From JBGPHT01 sp041484525 (lineage in GTDB: Bacteria; Acidobacteriota; Terriglobia; Bryobacterales; Bryobacteraceae), in the NCBI GenBank assembly GCA_041484525.1, contig JBGPHT010000084.1, forward strand, positions 1-33,088: a stretch of DNA of 33,088 bases, read 5' to 3'. The notes under the pieces are model-generated. The model was given only the letters and a program-made list of their open reading frames with translations, made no database searches and was not told the DNA's origin. The position numbers and the translations under genes were made by a program. Shown here in pieces: positions 17,477 to 26,529 of this stretch. Position 1 is the stretch's first letter. Each line of letters opens with the position of its first letter.

Positions 17477-17518
17477 TTGGGGCAGGCTGCGGACGCGGAG
17501 GGCGCAGGCAGCCCTCCT

Positions 17519-19351
17519 ATGATCTGGGAGCCATCGCCCGAATTCATTCAGCAGACCAACGTCTGGCGCTTCATGCAACGCCTCGGGTTTTCGGACCGCG
17601 AGGCGTTTTTGCATTTCTCGCGTGAGCAGCCGGAGCGTTTCTGGGACGAGATCATGCGCGAAATGCGCGTCGAGTGGTTCGAGCCGTACACCAGCGTCGT
17701 GGATACCAGCCGGGGTCCGGAATGGGCCCAGTGGTTCGTCGGCGGCAGGCTGAATATCGCGCACAATTGCCTGGATCGATGGGCCGGTACCGGGCGCGTC
17801 GCCTGTCTGTGGGAAGGCGAGAATGGCGAGACTCGCAGCGTTACGTTCGCGGAGCTGCGGGATGAGGCGAACCGCGTCGCGAATATGCTGACTGGCCTCG
17901 GAATCAAGCCGGGCGACCGCGTGGCGCTGTGCCTGCCGATGATCCCGGAAATACTTTCGATCTTGTACGGGTGCTTCAAGGCGGGTCTTACGGTGGTGCC
18001 GATCTTCGCCGGGTTCGGCACGGGCGCGATCGCTACGCGTCTCGAGGATTCGGGCGCGCGTGTGTTGTTCACTGCCGACCACCTCGAGCGCCGCGGCAAG
18101 CTGATTCCGCTGTCCGAAAAAATGCCGCGCACTGTGGAGCACACGATCGTGCTCCGGTATAAAGGAGGCGCTGTCGCGGAGTGGGCCGGGCAGTCCGCGG
18201 AGGCGCCGACGGCTTCGCTCGAATCCGAGGCGCGCGCCTTTATCCTATATACGTCGGGGACTACGGGGCGGCCGAAGGGCGCGGTCCACACGCACGCCGG
18301 GTGCCTGGCGCAGATGGGCAAAGAGATCTGGCTGGGCTTCGACCACCGGCCGGACGACCGCTTTTTCTGGCTCTCCGATATCGGCTGGATGATGGGGCCG
18401 TGGACGATTCTCGGCAACCACTTGTTCGGCGGCACGATCTTCCTGTACGACGGCGCGCCCGATTTTCCTGGGCCATCGCGGCTGTGGGACATGATCGAGC
18501 GGCACGGGATTACGACCTTCGGAATTTCGCCGACCGCCATCCGGCTGCTCAGCAAAAACGCGGGCGATTTGCCGCCGATGGCGTCGCTGCGTCTGCTGGG
18601 ATCGACGGGCGAGCCGTGGGACGAAACGGCGTGGCTGTGGTTCTTCGATCGCGTGGGCCGGAGGCGCTGCCCTATCATTAATATCTCAGGCGGCACCGAG
18701 ATCGTCGGCAGTTTCCTGTTCCCGTTGCCGATCCAGGGCCTGAAACCCTGTACGCTCGGCGGTCCCGCGCCCGGCATGGCTACCGAAGTCGTGGACGAAG
18801 CCGGTGGGCCGGTCCGCGGCCGCAAGGGCTACCTGGTCTGCACGAAGCCAGCGCCCTCGATGACGCGCGGTATCTGGAACGACCCCGCGCGATATATCGA
18901 AACCTATTGGTCGCGTTTCCCGGGGATGTGGTACCACGGCGACTGGGCCAGCGTGGACGAGGACGGCCACTGGTTCCTGCATGGCCGCGCCGATGAATCG
19001 ATGAATGTGGCGGGCCGTAAGGTCGGGCCGGCGGAAGTCGAAGAGGCGATGATGCAGCACCCCGGCGTGGCGGAGGCGGCGGCGATCGGCGTCCCCGACG
19101 AGCTGAAGGGCGAAGCTATCGTCGGCTACGCTGTGGCGAAACCGGGCGCTGACGTGGACGCAGCGGCAGTCAGCGCTACCATCGTGGAAGTGCTGGGGCC
19201 GACGTTCAGGCCGCGCGCGGTGCTGCTGGTGCCGGAGCTGCCCAAAACGCAAAGCGGTAAGATTGTTCGACGCCTCATGCGGCAGAAGTACCTGGGCGAA
19301 CCGCTGGGCGATCTTTCGACGGTGGCCAATCCATGGGCCTTGGATGCGTAA
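17519..19351 (+). CDS. Acetyl-CoA-synthetase-like AMP-forming acyl-CoA ligase
   Basis: A 610-residue ANL-superfamily enzyme that activates a carboxylic acid with ATP and CoA. The start is placed at ATG 17519 (MIWEPSPEFIQQTNVW), since family similarity begins there; a TTG at 17477 is the other option. Motifs in order are the P-loop ILYTSGTTGRPKGAVHTHAG, ISGGTEIVGSF, the hinge-region WYHGDWASVDEDGHWF and GRADESMNVAGRKVGPAEVE, and the catalytic lysine in PKTQSGKIVRRLM. The layout is closest to acetyl- or propionyl-CoA synthetases of the AcsA type. Exact acid is not determined. Its last 77 bases overlap the DoxX gene on the other strand. Confidence 0.9.
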   Translation: MIWEPSPEFIQQTNVWRFMQRLGFSDREAFLHFSREQPERFWDEIMREMRVEWFEPYTSVVDTSRGPEWAQWFVGGRLNIAHNCLDRWAGTGRVACLWEGENGETRSVTFAELRDEANRVANMLTGLGIKPGDRVALCLPMIPEILSILYGCFKAGLTVVPIFAGFGTGAIATRLEDSGARVLFTADHLERRGKLIPLSEKMPRTVEHTIVLRYKGGAVAEWAGQSAEAPTASLESEARAFILYTSGTTGRPKGAVHTHAGCLAQMGKEIWLGFDHRPDDRFFWLSDIGWMMGPWTILGNHLFGGTIFLYDGAPDFPGPSRLWDMIERHGITTFGISPTAIRLLSKNAGDLPPMASLRLLGSTGEPWDETAWLWFFDRVGRRRCPIINISGGTEIVGSFLFPLPIQGLKPCTLGGPAPGMATEVVDEAGGPVRGRKGYLVCTKPAPSMTRGIWNDPARYIETYWSRFPGMWYHGDWASVDEDGHWFLHGRADESMNVAGRKVGPAEVEEAMMQHPGVAEAAAIGVPDELKGEAIVGYAVAKPGADVDAAAVSATIVEVLGPTFRPRAVLLVPELPKTQSGKIVRRLMRQKYLGEPLGDLSTVANPWALDA

Positions 19352-19778
19352 GCGCCCGGTCGATGGAGAGCGCGCCGCCGCCCGCCACCATGACGGCCCA
19401 GGCTATCGCGAGGGCGAGCACGTGATATTCGAATCCCTCGCCGCCCTTGGCGCCGCTCCAATTCATGAAGAAGCCGTTGCGCCCGTGAACCATCACGATC
19501 GCCATCACCATGTTGCATAGAATCCCGAGCGCGGCGACGCGGCTGAGTAATCCGAGAATCAGCCCGAGTCCGCCGAAGAACTCGGCGCAGATTGCGAGAA
19601 ACGCGAAGAATGGCGGAATGCCCTGCTGTGCGAAAAAGCCCATGGCGCCGTTGAAGCCGGGGCCGCCGAACCAGCCGATCGTTTTTTGCGCTCCGTGCGC
19701 GAACATGACGATACCCAGCGCCAGCCTGACGATGGCGAGCGGGTAGCTGTTTGTAGTGCTTAAAAGTCTTCTGAGCAT
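19275..19778 (-). CDS. DoxX family membrane protein
   Basis: A 167-residue DoxX/DUF417-like protein with four membrane helices. It opens with PLAIVRLALGIVMFAHGAQK, and further blocks are WFGGPGFNGAMGFFAQQGIP, ICAEFFGGLGLILGLLSRVA and ALAIAWAVMVAGGGALSIDR. The family fold normally ends about there. The last 20 or so residues (from HPRPMDW) run antisense to the end of the acyl-CoA ligase gene and are probably a read-through tail. Members are linked to redox or thiol stress and to terminal oxidases, but function is not fixed. It diverges from the DUF58 gene across 93 bases. Confidence 0.88.
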   Translation of the reverse strand: MLRRLLSTTNSYPLAIVRLALGIVMFAHGAQKTIGWFGGPGFNGAMGFFAQQGIPPFFAFLAICAEFFGGLGLILGLLSRVAALGILCNMVMAIVMVHGRNGFFMNWSGAKGGEGFEYHVLALAIAWAVMVAGGGALSIDRALTHPRPMDWPPSKDRPAVRPGTSAA

Positions 19779-19871
19779 AGACGTGTACTTCCGTTACGGT
19801 TCTATGAGCACGCGACGCGCCGGTGTAAACGGAATTACAATCCGAGCAAAGCGCTAAAATCAAAGCGGCTC

Positions 19872-20987
19872 GTGCGAAACCGTTGGGAACAGATCCGACA
19901 GGCGCTGGCGCGCCGCATCCGGTACCGGATCACGCGCGGCGGCATTCTATTCACGGTCGCCATCCTGATGGTGGGGCTCACGGCTATCGTCTCCGCCAAC
20001 AATCTGCTGTTTCTGATTCTCGCCACGATGCTGGCGACGCTGCTCATCTCCGGGCTGGTCAGCCGGCTCTGCCTGGCGGCCATGGAGCTGGATTTTCTTG
20101 TCCCCGAACACGTGCCCGCCGGGCGCGCCGTTCCCGGGAAGCTTTTCGTACGCAATCAGAAATGGCTGATGCCTTCGTTCTCGATCCGCGTGGAGGGCAT
20201 CCGCGATCCCGGCAGTCCGACCCTCGGGTCGGCGGTTTATTTCCCGCTGATTGCCGGCGGCGCCACCGTGGAAGAGACGGTCGAGGTGCGCTTTCCCAAG
20301 CGCGGCACGTACCGCCAGAACAGCTTTGCGTTCTCGACCACTTTTCCCTTCGGCTTCCTGGAGAAATCGGCGCGCGTCACGCTGCGGCGGGAGATGGTGG
20401 TTTATCCTTCGATCGATCCGCAGCCCGGTTTCGACGACCTGCTGGCGGGAATTGCGGGTGAAATCGAAACCCACTACCGCGGGTTGGGTCGCGATTTCTA
20501 CCGCATCCGTCCGTACGAAGCGTTCGAAAGCGCGCGCCACGTGGACTGGAAGGCCTCGGCCAAAACCGGCGCGCTGCAAGTGCGGGAATTCGCGCGCGAG
20601 CAGGAGCAGACGATCGAGATGTTTCTGGACCGCGACGTGCCGCCGGAATCGGACGCCTGGTTCGAGTACGCCATCGATTGCTGCGCTTTTCTGGCATGGC
20701 GTCTCTCGAGCCAGGGTGCGTCGATCTATTTCCGCGCGCAAGGCTTCGATTTCCGCCAGCCCGAGGACGGGGACATTTACACGATTCTGAAGTATCTGGC
20801 GCTGGTCTATCCGCAGGGCGGGCATGCGCCAGAACCGCCATTCGAAGAGACCAGCTACAAGATCGTCTTTACAGTTTCGCCGCGCCGCTTCGCGGAGGCG
20901 GGCTGGGCGGGAGCGCGCATACTGAGCCCTGAGGGGCTGCCTGCTCCTCCTCGCAGTGCCGCCGCTACAGAGCCGATGCTAGGATAA
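19872..20987 (+). CDS. DUF58 domain membrane protein
   Basis: A 371-residue protein starting at GTG 19872. Two adjacent membrane helices near the N-terminus (ILFTVAILMVGLTAIVSA and NLLFLILATMLATLLISGLV) are followed by a periplasmic- or cytoplasmic-facing beta region. The DUF58 signature sits near residue 215: RIRPYEAFESARHVDWKASA. DUF58 proteins are usually encoded beside MoxR-type AAA ATPases and von Willebrand A proteins; neither is nearby. Here it heads the trp/aro block with only 10 bases to trpC, so it is probably co-transcribed. A link to amino-acid synthesis is not implied by the family. Confidence 0.9.
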   Translation: MRNRWEQIRQALARRIRYRITRGGILFTVAILMVGLTAIVSANNLLFLILATMLATLLISGLVSRLCLAAMELDFLVPEHVPAGRAVPGKLFVRNQKWLMPSFSIRVEGIRDPGSPTLGSAVYFPLIAGGATVEETVEVRFPKRGTYRQNSFAFSTTFPFGFLEKSARVTLRREMVVYPSIDPQPGFDDLLAGIAGEIETHYRGLGRDFYRIRPYEAFESARHVDWKASAKTGALQVREFAREQEQTIEMFLDRDVPPESDAWFEYAIDCCAFLAWRLSSQGASIYFRAQGFDFRQPEDGDIYTILKYLALVYPQGGHAPEPPFEETSYKIVFTVSPRRFAEAGWAGARILSPEGLPAPPRSAAATEPMLG

Positions 20988-20997
20988 AGAATCACCC

Positions 20998-21786
20998 TTG
21001 ATCGAGACGACTCCAGACATCCTGGCCCGAATTGTCGCCAAGAAGCGAGAAGAGCTTGGGCGGACCGCTTCCCTTCTGGATAAGTGGGAACGCGAAGCGG
21101 AACTGCGCCTTCCCGGGCGGCGTGATTTTCGCGCGGCGCTCGAGGCGCGGACGCCGGCGATCATTGCGGAAATCAAGAAGGCTTCGCCCAGTAAGGGCGT
21201 GCTCTCGGCGGATTTCGATCCGGTACGAATCGCATCGGCGTACGAGCAGGGTGGGGCGGCGGCGCTGTCCGTGCTTACGGACGAATCCTTTTTTCAAGGC
21301 AGCTTGCGGGATCTCGAAAACGCATGGGCGGCGGTGCAAGTGCCGGTACTGCGCAAGGATTTCACGATCGCGGATGAGCATATTCTCGAGGCCGCGGCGC
21401 ACGGCGCCGACGCGATACTACTCATCGCGGCGATCCTGACGGAGCGGGAAATCCGCGATTTTCGGGAGGACGCTACGCGCTTCCGCATGGCGGCGCTGGT
21501 GGAAGTGCACAACCGGCGCGAGTTGGACGTTGCGATCGCGGCCGGCGCGGGCCTCATCGGAGTCAACAACCGCGACCTCTCCACATTTGAAGTGACGCTT
21601 GAAACTTCGCTACAGTTGGCGGAGCACATGCCGGCGGGCGCGCTGTGCGTCAGCGAGAGCGGCATTCACAACGCGCAGGACATCGCGAAACTGCGCGCCG
21701 CGGGATACCAGGCATTTCTGGTCGGCGAGCATTTGATGAAGTCGGGCGATCCGGCGGCGGCGCTCGAAAAGCTGGTGGGCGCATGA
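20998..21786 (+). CDS. trpC: Indole-3-glycerol-phosphate synthase
   Basis: TrpC closes the indole ring from CdRP to indole-3-glycerol phosphate. The 262-residue TIM barrel shows AIIAEIKKASPSKGVLS (catalytic Lys), SVLTDESFFQGS, VPVLRKDFTI (second catalytic Lys), LIGVNNRDLSTFEV and VSESGIHNAQDI. The start is a TTG at 20998, since no ATG or GTG lies suitably near and the chain then begins IETTPDILARIV as in the family. An AGGA lies ~16 bases upstream. Length is normal and TrpC is not fused to TrpF. The stop overlaps the trpF start (ATGA). Confidence 0.96.
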   Translation: MIETTPDILARIVAKKREELGRTASLLDKWEREAELRLPGRRDFRAALEARTPAIIAEIKKASPSKGVLSADFDPVRIASAYEQGGAAALSVLTDESFFQGSLRDLENAWAAVQVPVLRKDFTIADEHILEAAAHGADAILLIAAILTEREIRDFREDATRFRMAALVEVHNRRELDVAIAAGAGLIGVNNRDLSTFEVTLETSLQLAEHMPAGALCVSESGIHNAQDIAKLRAAGYQAFLVGEHLMKSGDPAAALEKLVGA

Positions 21787-22373
21787 TCCTCAAGATCTGC
21801 GGCATCACGAATCAGGAAGACGCTTCGGCCGCGATTGCGGGCGGCGCCAATGCCATCGGGTTCAACTTCTATCCGCGCAGCCCGCGGTACCTCGCGCCGG
21901 AGGTCGCCGCGGGCATCGAATCGGGCGCGGGAGTGCGGCGCGTCGGCGTCTTCGTGAATGAGTCGCGGGCGCGCGTCGAGGAGTTTGCGGCGGCCGCGGC
22001 GCTCCACGTCGCCCAACTTCACGGTGACGAAACTCCCGCCGACTATCCGGATGCGATCGCGGTCTGGAAGGCCGCGCGTGTGACCGAGGGCTTCGATCTC
22101 ACTCAGTACCAGAACTGTCCCGTGGAAGCGCTGCTGCTCGATGGACCCGCGTCCGGCCAGACCTTCGACTGGCATATGGCGCAGGCGAATCGCTTGCGCA
22201 CGCGCATCATCCTGGCCGGTGGCCTGGACGCTTCGAACGTGGCGCAGGCCATCGCGCTGGCGCATCCCTGGGGGGTCGACGCCTGTTCGCGCATCGAAAG
22301 CGCTCCCGGCAAGAAGGACCACAAAAAAATGACCGAGTTTCTGCGGGTGGCCAAGGCGGCGCTCGATCGATGA
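21783..22373 (+). CDS. trpF: Phosphoribosylanthranilate isomerase
   Basis: TrpF converts phosphoribosylanthranilate to CdRP. The 196-residue product starts MILKICGITNQEDA (catalytic Cys in KICGIT), followed by AIGFNFYPRSPRY, VGVFVNESR and the catalytic Asp region LLLDGPASGQTFDW, then IILAGGLDASNV. The late VDACSRIESAPGKKD takes the place of the usual VDVSSGVE segment but keeps the glycine-lysine-aspartate end. It overlaps trpC and trpB by ATGA at both ends, so it is almost certainly translated as part of the same operon. Confidence 0.96.
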   Translation: MILKICGITNQEDASAAIAGGANAIGFNFYPRSPRYLAPEVAAGIESGAGVRRVGVFVNESRARVEEFAAAAALHVAQLHGDETPADYPDAIAVWKAARVTEGFDLTQYQNCPVEALLLDGPASGQTFDWHMAQANRLRTRIILAGGLDASNVAQAIALAHPWGVDACSRIESAPGKKDHKKMTEFLRVAKAALDR

Positions 22374-23566
22374 TATCGCAACCGGACCAGGGCGGCCATT
22401 TCGGGCCTTACGGCGGGCGCTACGTTCCTGAAGTGCTGATGGCGCCCATCGAGGAGCTGGAGCAGGCGTATCTGGCCGCGCGCGAAGACCCTGCCTTTCA
22501 GGCGGAACTGGACGGCCTGCTGCGCAACTACGCGGGGCGGCCCACGCCGCTTTACTTCGCAAAGCGTCTCTCGGAATTGCTCGGCGGCGCGCGCATCTGG
22601 CTCAAGCGGGAAGACCTGCTGCATACTGGGGCGCACAAGATCAACAACTGCCTGGGCCAGGCGCTGCTGGCGCGGCGCATGGGAAAGCGGCGCATCATCG
22701 CCGAGACGGGCGCGGGCCAACACGGCGTCGCCACCGCCACCGTCTGCGCGCTGATGGGCTTCGATTGCACCGTCTACATGGGCGAGGAGGACATGCGCCG
22801 GCAGCGGCTGAATGTTTTCCGCATGCGTATGCTGGGCGCGAAAGTGCAGGGCGTCTCGAACGGCAGCCGCACGTTGAAGGATGCCATCAGCGAGGCAATG
22901 CGCGATTGGGTGGCGAACGTTACCGACACCCATTACCTGCTCGGCTCGGCGCTGGGCGCGCACCCGTACCCGATGATGGTGCGCGATTTTCATAAAGTTA
23001 TCGGCGAAGAGGCGCGACGGCAGATTCTGGAAGCGGAAGGGCGGCTGCCGGACTCGGTGATCGCTTGCGTGGGCGGCGGATCGAACGCCATCGGCATCTT
23101 CCACGCGTTCATCCCGGATGCCGCGGTCAAGCTGGTGGGTGTGGAGGCGGGTGGCCGCGGGGATGCACTGGGCGAGCACGCGGCACGCTATCGCGGCGGC
23201 GCGCCGGGCGTTCTGCAAGGCGCCTACAGCTTCGTGCTGCAGGATGAAAACGGGCAGATCGCCCTCACGCACTCGGTCTCGGCGGGCCTCGACTATGCCA
23301 TGATCGGGCCGGAGCACGCGTGGCTCCACGATCGCCATCGGGCCGAATATACGGCGGTCTCCGATGCCGGAGCGCTCGATGCCGCGCGACGGCTGTCGCG
23401 CACCGAGGGCATCATCCCAGCGCTCGAATCCGCGCACGCGGTGGCGGAGGCGATCGAGCGCGCTCCCGCAGCGAAGGGGCAGATCTTCCTGGTCAATCTC
23501 TCCGGCCGCGGCGACAAGGACATCGACATCTACCGCGAAAACTTCAAGGAACTCGACCCATCATGA
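22370..23566 (+). CDS. trpB: Tryptophan synthase beta chain
   Basis: TrpB joins indole and serine with pyridoxal phosphate. The 398-residue product has the family opening (GGHFGPYGGRYVPE), the PLP lysine K90 in LLHTGAHKINN, AETGAGQHGVATATV, the phosphate-binding glycine loop CVGGGSNAIGIFH and SAGLDYAMIGPEHAWL. It is a TrpB1-type chain that should pair with the TrpA encoded next. The start ATG 22370 overlaps the trpF stop (ATGA) and the stop overlaps trpA likewise. Confidence 0.97.
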   Translation: MISQPDQGGHFGPYGGRYVPEVLMAPIEELEQAYLAAREDPAFQAELDGLLRNYAGRPTPLYFAKRLSELLGGARIWLKREDLLHTGAHKINNCLGQALLARRMGKRRIIAETGAGQHGVATATVCALMGFDCTVYMGEEDMRRQRLNVFRMRMLGAKVQGVSNGSRTLKDAISEAMRDWVANVTDTHYLLGSALGAHPYPMMVRDFHKVIGEEARRQILEAEGRLPDSVIACVGGGSNAIGIFHAFIPDAAVKLVGVEAGGRGDALGEHAARYRGGAPGVLQGAYSFVLQDENGQIALTHSVSAGLDYAMIGPEHAWLHDRHRAEYTAVSDAGALDAARRLSRTEGIIPALESAHAVAEAIERAPAAKGQIFLVNLSGRGDKDIDIYRENFKELDPS

Positions 23567-24366
23567 CGCGGATCGGGCGCCTGTTCGAGTGCTTGAAAAA
23601 GGACAGCCGCAAGGGTCTGATCGCCTATCTCACAGCTGGCGACCCTTCGCCCGATCGTACCGCGGCGCTGGCCCTGGCCATGGTGCGCGGCGGCGCCGAC
23701 CTGATCGAGCTCGGTGTGCCGTTCTCCGACCCCATCGCCGACGGTCCCGTGATCCAACGCGCCGGCGAGCGCGCTCTCAAGGCCGGCACCACGCTACGCT
23801 CCGTGCTCGAGATCGCGACCGAGATCCGGCAGCGGTCGGAAGTGCCGCTGCTGTTGTTCACGTATCTGAATCCGGTGCTGCGATACGGCCTGGACCGCCT
23901 GGCGAAGGACGCGGCGGCGTGCGGCATCGACGGCTGCCTGCTGATCGACGCCTCAGTGGAAGAGGCGGGCGATTACGTCGCGGCCATGCACAGGCACGGG
24001 CTCGATACCGTCTTCCTGGCCGCGCCTACCAGCACGGCGCGGCGCATGAAACTGGTGGCGCAGTATTCGACGGGCTTCGTCTATTTGGTCTCGCGCGCCG
24101 GGGTGACTGGGGAGCGCGAGTCGCTCTCGGAAGCCGTGGCGCCGCTGGTGCGCTCGATGCGCGAAGTTACGGATCTGCCGCTGGCCGTCGGGTTCGGCAT
24201 CTCGCGTCCGGAACACGTGGCGGAGCTGGGACGGCAGGTGGAAGCGGTGGCAGTCGGGAGCGCGTTCGTGCACTTGATCGAGCGCAATTTCGACAACCCG
24301 TCGCTCGAAATCCAACTGGAATCGTTCGTTCGCGAATTGAAGCACGGGTTCGGAGCGCACGCATGA
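23563..24366 (+). CDS. trpA: Tryptophan synthase alpha chain
   Basis: TrpA splits indole-3-glycerol phosphate to indole and glyceraldehyde-3-phosphate. The 267-residue TIM barrel shows LIAYLTAGDPSPD, LIELGVPFSDPIADGPVIQ (catalytic Glu and Asp), LFTYLNPVLRYG, FVYLVSRAGVTGER and AVGFGISRPEHV. Start ATG 23563 overlaps the trpB stop and its own stop overlaps the chorismate mutase start, both ATGA, which favours balanced translation of the complex. Confidence 0.96.
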   Translation: MTRIGRLFECLKKDSRKGLIAYLTAGDPSPDRTAALALAMVRGGADLIELGVPFSDPIADGPVIQRAGERALKAGTTLRSVLEIATEIRQRSEVPLLLFTYLNPVLRYGLDRLAKDAAACGIDGCLLIDASVEEAGDYVAAMHRHGLDTVFLAAPTSTARRMKLVAQYSTGFVYLVSRAGVTGERESLSEAVAPLVRSMREVTDLPLAVGFGISRPEHVAELGRQVEAVAVGSAFVHLIERNFDNPSLEIQLESFVRELKHGFGAHA

Positions 24367-24665
24367 CGAGGGACGAAGCGCGCGCCAGGCTGGAGGAATA
24401 CCGCGTGCGGATCGACGACGTCGACCGGCGCCTGGTGGATCTGCTGAACGAACGCACGCGCGTGGTGGAAGATATCGGAAGCGTCAAGCGCTCGGCGGAG
24501 CTGCCTATCTACGAACCGAAGCGCGAGGACCAGGTGTTCGCCAACGTGGTGGACGCGAACCATGGTCCGCTCACGCCCGAGGCCGTGCGCCGCATTTTCG
24601 AGCGCATCATCGACGAGATGCGCACCATCCAGCGCATGCGCATGATTTCCGACGGAGACAAATAG
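24363..24665 (+). CDS. Chorismate mutase, AroQ type
   Basis: A 100-residue stand-alone AroQ-class chorismate mutase, which turns chorismate into prephenate. The all-helical chain has RIDDVDRRLVDLLNERTRVV (active-site Arg near the N-terminus), then IGSVKRSAELPIYEPKRED, including the Lys of the IGxxK segment. It ends with a third helix, VRRIFERIIDEMRTIQ. It overlaps trpA by ATGA and abuts aroF with no gap. The pairing with DAHP synthase and prephenate dehydrogenase genes supports the function. In some bacteria such mutases bind DAHP synthase and mediate feedback; that is not visible here. Confidence 0.92.
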   Translation: MTRDEARARLEEYRVRIDDVDRRLVDLLNERTRVVEDIGSVKRSAELPIYEPKREDQVFANVVDANHGPLTPEAVRRIFERIIDEMRTIQRMRMISDGDK

Positions 24666-25679
24666 ATGTTAGTCGTGATGCAGCAGGGTGCAGCCGAGGA
24701 GCAGATCCAGCACGTGATCGACCGGCTGGTGGAGCTGGGGTTCGACGTTCATCGCTCCACGGGCGTGGTCCACACGGTGCTGGGCGGCGTCGGCGGCAAG
24801 GACGATTTCGATCTCGAGATTTTCCAGGTGATGGAGGGCGTCAAAGAGGCGCACCGCATCATGTCGCCCTACAAGCTGGCGAGCCGCAGCTTCCGGCCGG
24901 GCGGGTCGGTGATCCGGATCGGCGACGTGGAGATCGGCGGCAATCGCGTGGTGGTGATGGCGGGTCCGTGCAGCGTGGAGAGCCGCGAGCAGATCGATCT
25001 CTCGGCGGAGATTGTGGCGCGCGCCGGCGCGCAGGTGATCCGTGGCGGCGCTTTCAAACCGCGCAGCTCGCCCTATTCGTTCCAGGGCATGGGCGAGGAG
25101 GGGCTGAAGCTGCTGCGGAGGGCGGCGGACAGGCACGGCCTGCTGGTGGTGAGCGAGGTGATGGACCAGACGCAGATCGCGATGGTCGGCCAGTATTCGG
25201 ACATTTTGCAAGTGGGCGCGCGCAACATGCAGAACTTCAATCTGCTGCGCGAGCTGGGCCGCATCCGCAAGCCGGTGCTGCTCAAACGCGGCATTTCGGC
25301 GACTATCGAGGAGCTGCTGCTCTCGGCGGAGTACATCCTCGCCGGCGGCAATTACGACGTGATCCTGTGCGAGCGCGGCATCCGCACCTTCGAAACCTAC
25401 ACGCGCAACACGATGGATATTTCGGCCATCCCGGTGGTGAAGAAGCTGTCGCATCTGCCCATGATCGGAGACCCGTCGCACGGCACGGGGCGGCGCGATA
25501 AGGTGGCGCCGATGGCGCGGGCAGCGGTGGCGGCGGGCGCTGACGGGCTGATCGTCGAAGTGCATCCCGATCCCGACCGCGCGTTGAGCGATGGCGCGCA
25601 ATCGCTGCGCCCGGACCAGTTCGAGGAACTGATGGGCCAGTTGCGCATGATCGCGCCGGCCGTGGGCCGCTCCATTTGA
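24666..25679 (+). CDS. aroF: 3-deoxy-7-phosphoheptulonate synthase, type I beta
   Basis: DAHP synthase makes the first aromatic-pathway intermediate from phosphoenolpyruvate and erythrose-4-phosphate. The 337-residue product has an N-terminal ferredoxin-like regulatory domain (residues ~1-70, LVVMQQGAAEEQIQHVIDRL). It then has the barrel with AGPCSVESREQ (metal Cys), GGAFKPRSSPYSFQG, KPVLLKRG, DPSHGTGRRDKV (metal His) and VEVHPDPDRAL. This is the Thermotoga-like layout, in which the N-terminal domain senses tyrosine or phenylalanine. The start ATG follows the chorismate mutase stop directly (TAGATG). Confidence 0.95.
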   Translation: MLVVMQQGAAEEQIQHVIDRLVELGFDVHRSTGVVHTVLGGVGGKDDFDLEIFQVMEGVKEAHRIMSPYKLASRSFRPGGSVIRIGDVEIGGNRVVVMAGPCSVESREQIDLSAEIVARAGAQVIRGGAFKPRSSPYSFQGMGEEGLKLLRRAADRHGLLVVSEVMDQTQIAMVGQYSDILQVGARNMQNFNLLRELGRIRKPVLLKRGISATIEELLLSAEYILAGGNYDVILCERGIRTFETYTRNTMDISAIPVVKKLSHLPMIGDPSHGTGRRDKVAPMARAAVAAGADGLIVEVHPDPDRALSDGAQSLRPDQFEELMGQLRMIAPAVGRSI

Positions 25680-25683
25680 CGAG

Positions 25684-26529
25684 ATGAAGAGCGTAGCCAT
25701 TATCGGTACGGGCCTGATCGGGTCGTCATTCGGGTTGGCGCTGCGCCAGGCGGGATTCGACGGGCCCATCACCGGCGTCAGTTCGGAGCGCGCCATTGCG
25801 GACGCCGTCGCCGCCCGCGCTATCGACCGCGGCGCGCCGCTGGCCGAAGCGGTGGCGGAGGCGGATCTCATTTTTCTGTCGCAGACCATCGGCCGGATTC
25901 TGGATACGGTCCGCCATCTGGACACGCTGGTTCGCCCGGGCGCTTTGGTGACGGACGCGGGCAGTACGAAATGCGAGATCGTGGATGTGGCGCGGCAGTC
26001 GTTGACGCGGACGCAGTTTCTCGGGGGGCATCCGATGGCGGGCAAGGAGATCCGTGGGGCGAGGGCCGCCGATGCGAATTTGTTTCGTGGACGCAGTTGG
26101 ATACTGACGCCCGACGAGCCGGCGGAGTTGGAAACTGCGGCGGCGGTCGAATTCCGCGGGTGGCTGGAACGGATCGGCGCGCGCACCGTGGTACTGGACG
26201 CGGACGAGCACGACCGCATCGTGGCCTTCACGTCGCACCTGCCGCAATTGGCCTCGACGGCTCTCGGAGCAACGCTGGCCGACCGGTTGAAATCGCCGGG
26301 CGAGTGCGCTATCGCCGGGTCGGGGTTGGCTGACATGACGCGGCTCGCGATGAGCTCTTACGATTTGTGGCGCGACATCCTGGCGACTAATAGCGAACAT
26401 ATCGAGCGCGCGCTGGGATTGTACATCCAGAAGCTGGAGCACGTTAGGGAGAACTTGAAGACACGTCAATTGCAGGATGAATTCGAGCGCGGCGCGAGGG
26501 TTGCGAAGGGGCTGCGGAGGCCGCGGTAG
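25684..26529 (+). CDS. tyrA: Prephenate (or arogenate) dehydrogenase
   Basis: TyrA oxidises prephenate to 4-hydroxyphenylpyruvate on the way to tyrosine. The 281-residue product begins with a Rossmann motif (VAIIGTGLIGSSFGLAL), followed by LVTDAGSTKCEIV, FLGGHPMAGKEIRGARAA (catalytic His) and a helical dimerisation half with TSHLPQLASTAL. It has no ACT domain, so any feedback would act elsewhere. It lies four bases after aroF with GACGAG before the ATG, and closes the block. Arogenate specificity cannot be excluded. Confidence 0.93.
   Translation: MKSVAIIGTGLIGSSFGLALRQAGFDGPITGVSSERAIADAVAARAIDRGAPLAEAVAEADLIFLSQTIGRILDTVRHLDTLVRPGALVTDAGSTKCEIVDVARQSLTRTQFLGGHPMAGKEIRGARAADANLFRGRSWILTPDEPAELETAAAVEFRGWLERIGARTVVLDADEHDRIVAFTSHLPQLASTALGATLADRLKSPGECAIAGSGLADMTRLAMSSYDLWRDILATNSEHIERALGLYIQKLEHVRENLKTRQLQDEFERGARVAKGLRRPR

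Noticed and set aside
20940..21000. Possible trp attenuator or T-box before trpC
   Set aside because: Only 10 bases separate DUF58 and trpC; there is no leader peptide with Trp codons, no T-box motif and no terminator hairpin.
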